Positions 46,510-55,831 of a stretch of DNA of 64,000 nucleotides are shown piece by piece; within the stretch, counting starts at the first letter, position 1; each line of letters opens with the position of its first letter. Both the position numbers and the translations under genes were made by a program. The notes beneath the pieces were generated by a model. That model saw only the letters and a program-made list of their open reading frames with translations, was not told where the DNA came from and searched no databases. The DNA is from Flavicella sediminum (GTDB lineage Bacteria; Bacteroidota; Bacteroidia; Flavobacteriales; Flavobacteriaceae): the NCBI RefSeq assembly GCF_006381105.1, contig NZ_VDET01000002.1:837546-901545 (forward strand), written 5' to 3'.

Positions 46510-47757
46510 ATGAACACACAAGAAACATTTATTGCAGTAAAAAAAGCAAGTAGAGAATTGATCTCTTTATCCGCCGATAAGATTCATAAGATTTTAGTCG
46601 AAATTTCAGAATTGGCACTAAAGAAAACAGATTTTATTCTTTCTGAAAATCAAAAAGATTTAGATAAAATGGACAAAAACGACCCTAAATATGATCGTTT
46701 GTTACTTTCTAAAGAAAGAATTGAAGGAATTGCACAAGACATGGTCAATGTCTCTAATTTAAAAAGTCCGGTAGGAGAAATTCTTTCAAACAAAGAATTA
46801 GAAAACGGCTTAAAAATTTCCAAAGTAAGAGTGCCAATGGGAGTCATTGGAATTATTTATGAAGCACGACCAAATGTTTCTTTTGATGTATTTTCACTCT
46901 GCTTTAAAACCAACAATGCTTGTATTTTAAAAGGAGGAAGTGATGCTGAATTTTCTAATTTAGCCATCGTTTCTTTGATCAAAGAAGTCTTAAAAAAACA
47001 CAACATCAATACCGACATTGTTACCTTGTTGCCAACCGATAGACAAGCAACAGCAGACATGTTAAACGCTACGGAATATGTAGATATTATTATTCCTAGA
47101 GGAAGTCAAGGCTTGATTAATTTTGTAAGAGACAATGCCAAAGTACCTGTTATTGAAACCGGAGCAGGAATTGTACATACTTACTTTGATGAAAGTGGAG
47201 ATATTAGCAAAGGTGCCGCCATTGTAAGCAATGCAAAAACTAGAAGAGTAAGTGTTTGTAATGCATTAGACTGTTTGTTACTTCATAAAAATAGATTATC
47301 TGATTTACAACAAATTACCGATGCTTTAATTTCTAAAGAAACTGAAATTTTTGCGGATGAAAGTGCCCATGCTGTTTTAAAAGGAAACTATCCAGAAGCT
47401 TTGTTGAATTTGGCAGACGAATCGCATTTCGGAATTGAATTTTTATCTAATAAAATGTCGATCAAAACTGTTGGTAATTTAGACGAAGCGTTGAATCATA
47501 TTGCTAAATACAGTTCTAAACACAGTGAAGCAATTGTAGCGGAAGATGAAGCTACTATTGAACACTATTTAAACAATGTAGATGCTGCTGCAGTTTATGC
47601 TAATAGCTCTACTGCCTTTACCGATGGTGCACAATTTGGATTGGGTGCTGAAATTGGAATCAGTACTCAAAAATTACACGCTAGAGGTCCAATGGCCTTA
47701 GATGAAATTACCACGTATAAATGGATTGTAAGAGGTACAGGACAGATTCGTGCTTAA
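46510..47757 (+). CDS. proA: glutamate-5-semialdehyde dehydrogenase (gamma-glutamyl phosphate reductase)
   Basis: A 415-residue aldehyde-dehydrogenase-fold enzyme reducing gamma-glutamyl phosphate to the semialdehyde with NADPH. Signature segments: [39 protein letters not shown], the catalytic Cys in [15 protein letters not shown], and the C-terminal [19 protein letters not shown]. Directly downstream of proB. The product also arises from ornithine through RocD encoded nearby, so the region gathers both routes to proline/glutamate. Ends at a clear terminator. Confidence 0.96.
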   Translation: MNTQETFIAVKKASRELISLSADKIHKILVEISELALKKTDFILSENQKDLDKMDKNDPKYDRLLLSKERIEGIAQDMVNVSNLKSPVGEILSNKELENGLKISKVRVPMGVIGIIYEARPNVSFDVFSLCFKTNNACILKGGSDAEFSNLAIVSLIKEVLKKHNINTDIVTLLPTDRQATADMLNATEYVDIIIPRGSQGLINFVRDNAKVPVIETGAGIVHTYFDESGDISKGAAIVSNAKTRRVSVCNALDCLLLHKNRLSDLQQITDALISKETEIFADESAHAVLKGNYPEALLNLADESHFGIEFLSNKMSIKTVGNLDEALNHIAKYSSKHSEAIVAEDEATIEHYLNNVDAAAVYANSSTAFTDGAQFGLGAEIGISTQKLHARGPMALDEITTYKWIVRGTGQIRA

Positions 47758-47778
47758 TTATAAAAATACGCTTAAATA

Positions 47779-47810
47779 TAAAAGCCCTTGAAATTTTTCA
47801 AGGGCTTTTA
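47779..47810 (+). terminator. terminator between proA and alanine dehydrogenase (possibly bidirectional)
   Basis: A perfect 14-bp stem: TAAAAGCCCTTGAA (47779-47792) and TTCAAGGGCTTTTA (47797-47810) with a 4-nt loop. It lies 21 bp after the proA stop. Because the A- and T-rich ends flank it on both sides it can also end the convergent alanine dehydrogenase transcript. Confidence 0.85.
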
Positions 47811-47867
47811 TATTTCTACTAAGTAGTTTCTTAAGAATTAACTTTCAACTAAAAAAGTCAAAACCTA

Positions 47868-48953
47868 TTACCATCCAAATGCATCATTTATTTCTTCATA
47901 AACTATTTTACCAGAAATAATATTCAATCCTTTTTTTAGACCTTTATCTTTTTCACAAGCAGCTTCCCACCCCATATTTGCTAATTTCAAAGCATACGGT
48001 AATGTAACATTCGTTAATGCCATTGTAGACGTACAAGGAACTGCTCCGGGCATATTTGCCACGCTATAATGGACAACGTCATCAATAATATATACAGGAT
48101 CTTCGTGTGTGGTAGGTCTTGTCGTTTCCACACAACCACCTTGATCTACAGCAACATCAACTATTACTGTACCTGGTCGCATATCTTTTAGCATATCTCG
48201 TGTGATAAGATTCGGAGCTTTAGCTCCTTTTAACAAAACACCTCCAATAATTAAATCATGCGTCTTAATATGTTTTCTAATATTAAATTCATTCGAGAAT
48301 TCTGTAACCACATGTGGTGGCATCACATCATTTACATAACGTAAGCGTTTCATATTTATATCCATAATAGTAACATGAGCCCCCAAACCTGCAGCCATTT
48401 TAGCAGCCTGTATACCAACAACTCCAGCACCCAATACCAAAACTTTACCCGGCGCTACACCTGGCACACCACCTAAAAGCACACCTCGCCCTTTTACGGG
48501 TTTTTCTAAGTATTTAGCACCTTGTTGAATAGACAACCTTCCAGCAACCTCCGACATAGGTGTTAATAATGGTAATGTTCCTTCAGCATCTTCAACAGTT
48601 TCATAGGCAATACAAATTGCCTTCGCCTTAAGCATCGCTTTTGTTAATGCCTCACTTGATGCAAAGTGGAAATAGGTAAATAATAGTTGACCTACTTGAA
48701 TCAGATCGTATTCTTTAGCTATTGGCTCTTTCACTTTTACAATCATTGCACTCTTTAAATAGACCTCTTCAATCGTATCCAAAATTATTGCCCCAGCCTT
48801 TAAGTATTCGTCATTAAAAAAACCGCTCCCTTCTCCAGCATTTGATTGTACATAAACAATATGATTGTTTTTTACTAGTTCGAAAACCCCTGATGGTGTC
48901 ATACCAACTCTGCTTTCATTATTCTTAATCTCTTTAGGAATACCAACTTTCAT
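47868..48953 (-). CDS. ald: alanine dehydrogenase
   Basis: About 361 residues from the ATG at 48951-48953 (MKVGIPKEIKNNESR); the frame extends three codons upstream but the family starts here. It interconverts alanine and pyruvate with NAD and ammonia. Motifs: RVGMTP, KVKEP with the substrate-binding Lys, YFHFA with the catalytic His, Rossmann GAGVVGIQAAKMA, and VDQGGCVETTRPTTH. Convergent with proA; the 5' side faces rocD across a ~316-bp spacer with an inverted repeat. Confidence 0.93.
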   Translation of the reverse strand: MKVGIPKEIKNNESRVGMTPSGVFELVKNNHIVYVQSNAGEGSGFFNDEYLKAGAIILDTIEEVYLKSAMIVKVKEPIAKEYDLIQVGQLLFTYFHFASSEALTKAMLKAKAICIAYETVEDAEGTLPLLTPMSEVAGRLSIQQGAKYLEKPVKGRGVLLGGVPGVAPGKVLVLGAGVVGIQAAKMAAGLGAHVTIMDINMKRLRYVNDVMPPHVVTEFSNEFNIRKHIKTHDLIIGGVLLKGAKAPNLITRDMLKDMRPGTVIVDVAVDQGGCVETTRPTTHEDPVYIIDDVVHYSVANMPGAVPCTSTMALTNVTLPYALKLANMGWEAACEKDKGLKKGLNIISGKIVYEEINDAFGW

Positions 48954-49269
48954 CTTGCACAAATTATAATTATTTGGCTAAGTTGTCACAATTAAAATAA
49001 TAAAGAACACAAATATTCGAAAAATTAAGGGATTGTAGACAATAGCATATAATTTAATACTAAGACACATATTACTTTATGTCTTATGCTATTAGTCCTT
49101 CATTTTAGTTAAAAAAATAAAAACTTTTGGTAAGTCATGACGAATTTATTCATGGAATTTTTCATTTTCCATAGGCATATGTTTATATATACAACTGTCA
49201 ATTAAACATTTACCACTATAGCTATTCTTTTCAGAAAAAAATATTTAGCTTTAAGAAAACTTTTCTTAC
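48954..49269. promoter_or_regulatory. divergent control region between ald and rocD, with nested inverted repeat
   Basis: A 316-bp AT-rich spacer carrying the two divergent promoters. An outer inverted repeat AATAGCATA (49041-49049) / TATGCTATT (49085-49093) encloses an inner one TAAGACA (49061-49067) / TGTCTTA (49080-49086), sharing two bases. The structure lies ~90 bp upstream of ald and ~175 bp upstream of rocD. It would suit an amino-acid-responsive regulator such as an Lrp/AsnC member, or an RNA hairpin; neither is shown. Confidence 0.35.
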
Positions 49270-50553
49270 ATGACTAAAACTTCCGACGATTATATGGAAC
49301 TAGAAAGTGCAAATGGCGCACATAATTACCATCCACTACCTGTAGTTTTAAAAAAAGGAAAAGGCGTTTATCTTTGGGATGTAGAAGGTAAAAAATATTA
49401 CGATTTTTTAGCAGCCTACTCTGCCGTTAACCAAGGACATTGTCACCCAAAAATTATTGCGGCTATGACAGAGCAAGCAGAAAAATTAACCCTTACTTCA
49501 AGAGCGTTTTTTAACGACCAATTGGGTCCTTATGAAAAATTCACCACAGACTTTTTCGGATTTGACAAATTACTGCCTATGAACACTGGCGCAGAAGCTG
49601 TTGAAACCGCCATTAAAATTGCGAGAAAATGGGGGTATGAAAAAAAAGGAATTCCTGTTAATAATGCAAAAATTGTAGTGTGTGAAAATAATTTTCACGG
49701 AAGAACCACAACCATTATTTCCTTTTCAAACGATCCTGTTGCCAATGAAAATTTTGGTCCTTATACGCCCGGTTTTTTAAAAATACCTTATAACAATTCA
49801 ACTGCTTTGGAAGAGCTATTGAAAACTGAGCCGAATATTGTTGGTTTTTTAGTCGAGCCAATTCAAGGAGAAGCGGGTATCTTTCCTCCATCTAATTCCT
49901 ATTTAAAAGAAATAAAAAACCTCTGCACTAAATACAACATCTTATTTATGGCAGATGAAATACAAACAGGAATAGCCCGTACAGGAAGTCTACTAGCAGT
50001 TTGTGGAAACTGTACTTGTAAAAACTCCTGTGAGAAACAAGAAACTTACCAAAGACCAGACGTACTCCTATTAGGAAAAGCTTTGAGTGGCGGTACTTAT
50101 CCTGTAAGCGCTGTTTTAGCCGACAATGAAATTATGGACGTGATTCAAGCAGGACAGCATGGAAGCACCTTTGGTGGGAATCCTATAGCCTCTGTAGTCG
50201 CTATTGCTGCTTTACAAGTTGTACAAGACGAAAACCTAATGCATAATGCACGTTTATTAGGAGACCACTTTAGAACTACCTTAAATGATTTTAGGAAAAA
50301 CTCAAAAATAGTAAAAGAAGTTAGAGGAAGAGGTTTGCTAAATGCCATTGAACTTTTTGAAGCTCCCAACATTCCATCGGCATGGGATATTTGTATTCTA
50401 TTGATGAAAAAAGGCCTTTTAGCCAAACCTACACATGGAAATATTATCCGATTTACACCACCGCTTGTTATGAACAAAATGGAATTAGATGCCTGCTTAA
50501 ACATTATAATGGAAACCCTATCAAATTGTGAAACAAAAACTACCACCTTATGA
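49270..50553 (+). CDS. rocD: ornithine aminotransferase (ornithine--oxo-acid transaminase)
   Basis: A 427-residue class-III PLP aminotransferase that converts ornithine plus 2-oxoglutarate to glutamate semialdehyde plus glutamate. Motifs: MNTGAEAVETAIK, FHGRTTTIISFS, LVEPIQGEAGI, ADEIQTGIARTG (Asp229 at the pyridine N) and the PLP Lys270 in LLLGKALSGG. A cysteine cluster C245-x2-C248-x-C250-x3-C254 is inserted between the ADEIQTG strand and the PLP lysine, as I recall for Bacteroidota RocD; a metal or redox role is possible. Overlaps the arginase start by four bases (ATGA), indicating translational coupling. Confidence 0.94.
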   Translation: MTKTSDDYMELESANGAHNYHPLPVVLKKGKGVYLWDVEGKKYYDFLAAYSAVNQGHCHPKIIAAMTEQAEKLTLTSRAFFNDQLGPYEKFTTDFFGFDKLLPMNTGAEAVETAIKIARKWGYEKKGIPVNNAKIVVCENNFHGRTTTIISFSNDPVANENFGPYTPGFLKIPYNNSTALEELLKTEPNIVGFLVEPIQGEAGIFPPSNSYLKEIKNLCTKYNILFMADEIQTGIARTGSLLAVCGNCTCKNSCEKQETYQRPDVLLLGKALSGGTYPVSAVLADNEIMDVIQAGQHGSTFGGNPIASVVAIAALQVVQDENLMHNARLLGDHFRTTLNDFRKNSKIVKEVRGRGLLNAIELFEAPNIPSAWDICILLMKKGLLAKPTHGNIIRFTPPLVMNKMELDACLNIIMETLSNCETKTTTL

Positions 50554-51497
50554 AAGCAATAAAAATTATAAAAAACCGATCTGATATAGGCGCAGGTGCG
50601 AGAGGTTCAGATTTAGGGATTGATGCCTTAGAAATTGCTGCCATAAATAAAGAAAATGATTTTTTTAACAGACATGCGTTTATAGATGTTGAAACTAAGA
50701 ATGAATCTATTTACAACAAAGAAAAAAACTCGTTTGCCAAAAGAATCCAGCATGTTGCAGAACAATGTGAACGTGTTGCTAATTGCACCAAACAAAGCTT
50801 GTTAGAAAATAAATTCCCAATCGTATTGTCGGGGGATCATTCCTCGTCACTAGGAACCATTAGTGGTATAAAAGCTGCTTTTCCAAAAAAAGAATTAGGC
50901 GTTATTTGGATCGATGCTCATGCCGATATTCACTCTCCCTATTCTTCACCTTCTGGAAACATTCATGGCATGCCTTTGGCTGCTGCTATTGGCGACGATA
51001 ATATTTATTGTCAGATAAATATTCCTTCCGAAGAAACAGAACTTCACTGGAATAAAATAAAAAACATAGGAACCAAAGGACCAAAACTAAAGCCCGAAAA
51101 TCTTATTTATTTTGGTGTTAGAGATACTGAAATCCCAGAAGAATATCAATTAACAAAATTCGAAATTAAAAACTACAAAGTCTCAGAAATAAGATACCGA
51201 GGTTTAAAAGAATGCTTAGAAGAAACCTTGGAAAAACTAAAAAATTGCGACCAAATCTACATTTCATTTGACGTAGATAGCATGGATTGTGATTTGGTTT
51301 CCTATGGAACGGGCACTCCGGTAGCCAAAGGTTTTGACCCAAAAGAAATTATTGAAATCATCAATGGAATTATCGCCTCTAAAAAAGTGGTTTGTGTTGA
51401 ATTTGTAGAAATCAATCCTTTATTAGACACAAAAGGGAATAAAATGGCCGAAACTGCTTTTTATATTTTAGACCAGATTACCAAAAACCTGAATTAG
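50550..51497 (+). CDS. rocF: arginase
   Basis: A 315-residue ureohydrolase making ornithine and urea from arginine, feeding RocD. Manganese ligands are visible in LSGDHSSSLG, WIDAHADIHSP and SFDVDSMD; substrate segments are SGNIHGMPLA and CVEFVEINPLLD. Start ATG at 50550 overlaps the rocD stop. Its stop is only 2 bp from the stop of the convergent recJ gene. Confidence 0.93.
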   Translation: MKAIKIIKNRSDIGAGARGSDLGIDALEIAAINKENDFFNRHAFIDVETKNESIYNKEKNSFAKRIQHVAEQCERVANCTKQSLLENKFPIVLSGDHSSSLGTISGIKAAFPKKELGVIWIDAHADIHSPYSSPSGNIHGMPLAAAIGDDNIYCQINIPSEETELHWNKIKNIGTKGPKLKPENLIYFGVRDTEIPEEYQLTKFEIKNYKVSEIRYRGLKECLEETLEKLKNCDQIYISFDVDSMDCDLVSYGTGTPVAKGFDPKEIIEIINGIIASKKVVCVEFVEINPLLDTKGNKMAETAFYILDQITKNLN

Positions 51498-51499
51498 TT

Positions 51500-53197
51500 T
51501 TATTCTTCTTGTATATCTTTTAACATCAATTGTAAAGACGTATTTCCTTGCCAATGATTTTCATCAATGGTAAAGGCTGCTTTGAATGCATTTCCTGACT
51601 GAACCAAAGGGAATTTATCTCCCATACTAAAACCGATGGCATTGTACGTTTTTGCGTCAGCTCCAGAAATTATTGACAATTTTAAATGTGTTTTATCCTC
51701 TCCCACTTGTTTTCCATAGCCATTATCTCGCAAACCTCTGGCCATAAAAACAGGGTGCATATTTGCAGGGCCAAATGGAGCCATCTGACTCAGTATTCGA
51801 AAATATTTTGGAGTTACTTCTGATAAAAATATTTCACTGTCAATTTTTATTTCTGGTGTTCTTAATTCTTCTGGCATGGTGGCCTTTACAACCTCTTCAA
51901 ATTTTGCTTTAAATTTCTCGTAATTTTCAGGAGCTAAAGTCAAGCCCGCTGCATACATATGCCCTCCAAATTGCTCAATAAACTCACTGCATTCTTGTAA
52001 CGCGTTGTATACATCAAATCCGTAAACAGAACGTGCTGATGCGGCCAATTTATCGCCGCTTTTTGTAAAAACAAGGGTGGGTCTGTAATAGGTTTCTATC
52101 AATCTAGAAGCCACAATACCAATAACACCTTTATGCCAAGTTTCATGAAAAACAACACTCGTATAGTTTTGTTCCTCATCAGCTTCTTTAATTTGTTGTA
52201 AAGCATCTTCTGTTATTTTTTTATCAAGTTCTTTTCTGTCAGAATTATAGGTTTCAATAGCACTGGCAAAAGTTACTGCTTTTTCAAAATTTTGTTCGGT
52301 CATTAATTCTACAGCATGCAGACCGTGTTTCATTCTTCCTGCAGCATTTATTCTAGGCGCAATAACGAATACCACATCCGTTATGGTTAGAATTTTCTTT
52401 TTTAATTGATGAATAATTGCTCGAATTCCAGGCCTAGGATTTGTATTAATTACCTTCAATCCATGAAAAGCCAATATTCTATTTTCACCATTCATAGGAA
52501 CAATATCTGCCGCAATTGCAGTAGCAACCAAATCTAGATAAGGCAGCAACTCTTGAAATTCTTGTCCTTTACTTATGGCCAAAGCTTGAATCAATTTAAA
52601 GCCAACGCCACAACCACACAATTCATCAAAAGGATAGGTACAATCTTCTCTTTTAGGATCTAAAACTGCGGCTGCTTTTGGAATTTCTGCGCCAGGTCTA
52701 TGGTGGTCACAAATAATAAAATCGATTCCTTTTTCTTTTGCATAGGCTACTTTTTCAATGGCTTTGATACCACAGTCTAACGCAATAATTAAGGATATAT
52801 CATTGTCTGAGGCAAAATCTATTCCCATATAGGAAACGCCATAACCCTCTGCATATCGATCTGGAATATAAGTAGTGACTAAATCATAATCTTCTAACAA
52901 ATAAGAAGACATCAACGCAACAGAAGTAGTTCCATCGACATCATAATCGCCATAGACCATGATATTTTGTCCTTCGGAAATTGCCAACTCAATACGTGCT
53001 ACTGCTTTGTCCATATCTTTCATTAAATATGGATCGTGGAGCTTCTCAATATCTGGACGGAAGAAATCCTTGGCTTGTTCAAAATCACAAATGCCCCTTT
53101 GCACCAATAATTTGGCCAAGGAGTTTTCTATGCCTAATGCTTTCGCAAGCGTATTCACGCTTACAGCATCAGGTTCTGATTTTAATTTCCAACGCAT
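51500..53197 (-). CDS. recJ: single-stranded-DNA-specific exonuclease RecJ
   Basis: A 565-residue DHH-family 5'-3' exonuclease for DNA repair and recombination. Motifs: MVYGDYDVDGTTS (motif I), ALDCGIKA, ICDHHRPG (DHH motif III), GCGVGFKL and, in the DHHA1/OB part, FGGHMYAAGLTL. Full length for the family. Upstream (53198-53299) a long inverted repeat precedes the start. Convergent with rocF. Confidence 0.95.
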   Translation of the reverse strand: MRWKLKSEPDAVSVNTLAKALGIENSLAKLLVQRGICDFEQAKDFFRPDIEKLHDPYLMKDMDKAVARIELAISEGQNIMVYGDYDVDGTTSVALMSSYLLEDYDLVTTYIPDRYAEGYGVSYMGIDFASDNDISLIIALDCGIKAIEKVAYAKEKGIDFIICDHHRPGAEIPKAAAVLDPKREDCTYPFDELCGCGVGFKLIQALAISKGQEFQELLPYLDLVATAIAADIVPMNGENRILAFHGLKVINTNPRPGIRAIIHQLKKKILTITDVVFVIAPRINAAGRMKHGLHAVELMTEQNFEKAVTFASAIETYNSDRKELDKKITEDALQQIKEADEEQNYTSVVFHETWHKGVIGIVASRLIETYYRPTLVFTKSGDKLAASARSVYGFDVYNALQECSEFIEQFGGHMYAAGLTLAPENYEKFKAKFEEVVKATMPEELRTPEIKIDSEIFLSEVTPKYFRILSQMAPFGPANMHPVFMARGLRDNGYGKQVGEDKTHLKLSIISGADAKTYNAIGFSMGDKFPLVQSGNAFKAAFTIDENHWQGNTSLQLMLKDIQEE

Positions 53198-53212
53198 AGC
53201 AATTTGTACTTG

Positions 53213-53284
53213 AAAAAAAATTCTTACTTAAAAAAGTATACCTTCTCTAAAGATACAGAAAAGAATTTAAGTTTTTAGTAAGAA
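53213..53284 (-). terminator. terminator-like long inverted repeat after the OsmC gene
   Basis: The arms TTCTTACTTAAAAA (53221-53234) and TTTTTAGTAAGAA (53272-53284) pair over ~13 bp with one bulge and a 37-nt loop. On the minus strand a T-run (complement of 53213-53220) follows. It sits between the OsmC stop and the recJ start, so it could end the OsmC transcript. The large loop makes the assignment moderate. Confidence 0.4.
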
Positions 53285-53299
53285 ACTGTTTTTCGAAAT

Positions 53300-53719
53300 T
53301 TATTCTTCTATATATTCAATAGCAACGGTAACATTGGCAAACTGACGGAACATTTCCATCACACCACAATACCTGTTCACAGATAAATCTACAGCTTTTT
53401 CAATTTTTTTCTTGTTAAATTCTTTGTCGTAAAACTTAAACGTAACCTTTACGTTTTTGTAAAATTTAGGATCTTCATCTGTCAATTCTCCAGCAACATC
53501 AATAGCAAAATGTGCTACTTCGGCTCTCATTTTTTTCAACAAAGAAGAAATATCCATACCTGCGCAACCTGCCAAAGCAGAAAGCATCATGGCTTTTGGA
53601 CGAACTCCTTTTCCTTCTCCTCCAAACTCTTCAGCACCATCAATTAAAACTTTTCCTCCTGGCCCTTCTGATTCGAAGTGCATTTTTCCTTTCCAGTTTA
53701 ACGCTACATTGTGTGTCAT
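53300..53719 (-). CDS. OsmC family protein
   Basis: A 139-residue OsmC/YhfA-like protein. Members reduce organic hydroperoxides with two cysteines. Here MLSALAGCAGMDISSLLKK carries the first Cys and SVNRYCGVMEMF the second. A cytosolic thiol-dependent peroxidase-type role is likely; YhfA-like members have an unclear function. 18 bp after the MOSC-domain gene. Confidence 0.88.
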   Translation of the reverse strand: MTHNVALNWKGKMHFESEGPGGKVLIDGAEEFGGEGKGVRPKAMMLSALAGCAGMDISSLLKKMRAEVAHFAIDVAGELTDEDPKFYKNVKVTFKFYDKEFNKKKIEKAVDLSVNRYCGVMEMFRQFANVTVAIEYIEE

Positions 53720-53737
53720 ACGAACTAATATTTCAAA

Positions 53738-54286
53738 TTATAAACTTTCTTTTAAATCTTGATAAACCTGTGCAATGGTTTTATTTTCTACATGTTTTTC
53801 TAGCAATTGTAATTGATCACCTGGCTTCACTTCTCCAGGAGTTATTACGCTAAAATATGCTCCACATTTACTACTCTTCCAAAATTTCTTAACCATGCCA
53901 CCATCGTTAAAACGCATGCCTAATTTTGAACAAGGTTCTCGATGTTCAGATACGGCAACCTTAGCTGTACCAATTTTAAAAACATCTCCAATATGAAGTT
54001 CCGTTTCTTGAAAATCTTCTACAGTTATATTTTCTCCAAACATTCCATACTGCCAATCCAATTCAGGATATTGTGCTTTCCAAAATTCATAATGATCAAG
54101 ACTGTACATATATACCGCCTTAGAAGCTCCTCCGTGGCACTCTCTATCTATTACCTGATCTTCTTCTACATCTTCCTTCCCTAAAAAAATAGACGTCACA
54201 GGGCTTTTAAAAATACCTGTATCAAAAAGCACTCCTTTCCAAGTTATTTTTTTTCTTTCTCCTATGTTGGTCGAAATTACTTTCAT
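53738..54286 (-). CDS. MOSC domain-containing protein (YiiM-like)
   Basis: A 182-residue MOSC protein. Typical segments: VDRECHGGASKAVYMY, YGMFGENITVEDF, HIGDVFKIGTAKVAVSEHREPC with the conserved Cys that binds sulfur or the molybdenum cofactor, and GAYFSVITPGEVKPGD. Related YiiM proteins act in detoxifying hydroxylated purine analogues with the molybdenum cofactor. Probably co-transcribed with the OsmC gene. Confidence 0.88.
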   Translation of the reverse strand: MKVISTNIGERKKITWKGVLFDTGIFKSPVTSIFLGKEDVEEDQVIDRECHGGASKAVYMYSLDHYEFWKAQYPELDWQYGMFGENITVEDFQETELHIGDVFKIGTAKVAVSEHREPCSKLGMRFNDGGMVKKFWKSSKCGAYFSVITPGEVKPGDQLQLLEKHVENKTIAQVYQDLKESL

Positions 54287-54337
54287 GATCCAGTTTTTCG
54301 TAAAAATAGATTTGCTGTAAATAGGTTGAATGAGAAG

Positions 54338-55831
54338 TTACAAAACAAACTTCTCCAATACATCTGCAATCTTTCTGTTATCGGCCAATTGCGGAATTTT
54401 ATTTTGTCCACCAAATTTACCAATAGACTTCATATATTCATGAAATCCACCTTTAGCTACTTTACTTATTTTTAAGGTTCTTAAAATTTTTCCTTCAATT
54501 AAATCTAAATAATAAATATTTTGTTTTTGCATGGCTGTATCTACTTTTTGAGCAAATGCCTCCAAATCTGTAGGTGCTTTATCAAACTCAATAAACCATT
54601 GGTGGTAAGGCAAACCTTCTGTTGGGTTGACTTGTGGTGCTACGGTAAATTCATTAATCACCACATCCGTACCTTCGGTAGCATCTTTTAAAGCCTGTTC
54701 TACTTCTTTTCCAATAACATGCTCTCCAAATGCAGAAATAAAATGTTTGATTCTACCTGTAACACGAATTCTATAAGGATCCAAAGATGTAAACTCAACT
54801 GTATCTCCAATATTATAGCCCCAAAGTCCGGCAGTAGTATTTAAAATAATGACATAGTTTACGCCTAACTCCACATCTTTTAAAGAAATTCTTGTTGGAT
54901 TTTCATCATAAAATTCATTGGCAGGAATAAACTCATAGAAAATTCCACTGTCCAATTGCAAAAGCATTCCTTTTTCAGTAATTGTATCTTGAAAAGCTAT
55001 AAAACCTTCCGATGCAGGATACAATTCTATATAATCAATTTTCTTTCCTATTAAGGTTTCAAACTTCTTTTTATACGGTTCAAAATTAACCCCTCCATAA
55101 ATAAAGAAATTAAATTTTGGGAAAATTTCAGAAACTGTTTTCCCTGTTTTTTCATGTAATTTTTCAAAATACATTTGTACCCAAGAAGGTATTCCACTAA
55201 TAACCGTCATGTCTTCATTTACGGTTTCTTCAACAATGGCATTTACCTTGGTATCCCAATCTTCAATAATATTTGTTTCCCAACTTGGCAGTCTATTTTT
55301 TAACAGATATTTTGGCACATAATGCGCAACAATTCCACTTAAACGACCTAGGTTTATGCCATTTTTATCTTCTAAAATTGGACTTCCCTGTAAAAAAATC
55401 ATTTTTCCATCTACAAAAGAAGCATCTCCTGTTTGCGCAATGTACATTAAAAGTGCGTTTCGAGCCGACTTGATATGCGTGGGCATAGATTCTTTGGTAA
55501 TAGGAATGTATTTTGCGCCAGAAGTGGTTCCTGAAGTTTTGGCAAAATACAAAGGTTTCCCTTTCCACAATACATTACTTTCCCCTTCAACAACACGGTC
55601 TACATAGGCCCGTAAACCTTCATAATCTACAACGGGAACATGCTTTTTAAAATCTTCATAATTATGAATATTTTTAAAATCATGATCTCTTCCGAAAGCC
55701 GTATACTTGGCTTCAGAAATTAGATTTTCAAAAACACAATGTTGTGTTGCAATGGGGTTTTTGGCCCATCTATATACTTTTTTTTGTACGTACTTGGCAA
55801 ATGGAATTGCAAAAGCTGCTTTTATACTCAT
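54338..55831 (-). CDS. GH3 auxin-responsive-promoter family protein (acyl-adenylate/amidotransferase type)
   Basis: A 497-residue protein of the GH3 family, named for plant jasmonate/auxin amido synthetases and not to be confused with glycoside hydrolase family 3. ATP-binding segment FAKTSGTTSGAKYIPIT, then FIYGGVNFEPY, LYPASEGFIAFQ and WGYNIGDTVEFTS. Common in Bacteroidota; bacterial substrate unknown. Its start overlaps the stop of the M23 gene by one base (TAATG), so translation is coupled. Confidence 0.9.
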   Translation of the reverse strand: MSIKAAFAIPFAKYVQKKVYRWAKNPIATQHCVFENLISEAKYTAFGRDHDFKNIHNYEDFKKHVPVVDYEGLRAYVDRVVEGESNVLWKGKPLYFAKTSGTTSGAKYIPITKESMPTHIKSARNALLMYIAQTGDASFVDGKMIFLQGSPILEDKNGINLGRLSGIVAHYVPKYLLKNRLPSWETNIIEDWDTKVNAIVEETVNEDMTVISGIPSWVQMYFEKLHEKTGKTVSEIFPKFNFFIYGGVNFEPYKKKFETLIGKKIDYIELYPASEGFIAFQDTITEKGMLLQLDSGIFYEFIPANEFYDENPTRISLKDVELGVNYVIILNTTAGLWGYNIGDTVEFTSLDPYRIRVTGRIKHFISAFGEHVIGKEVEQALKDATEGTDVVINEFTVAPQVNPTEGLPYHQWFIEFDKAPTDLEAFAQKVDTAMQKQNIYYLDLIEGKILRTLKISKVAKGGFHEYMKSIGKFGGQNKIPQLADNRKIADVLEKFVL

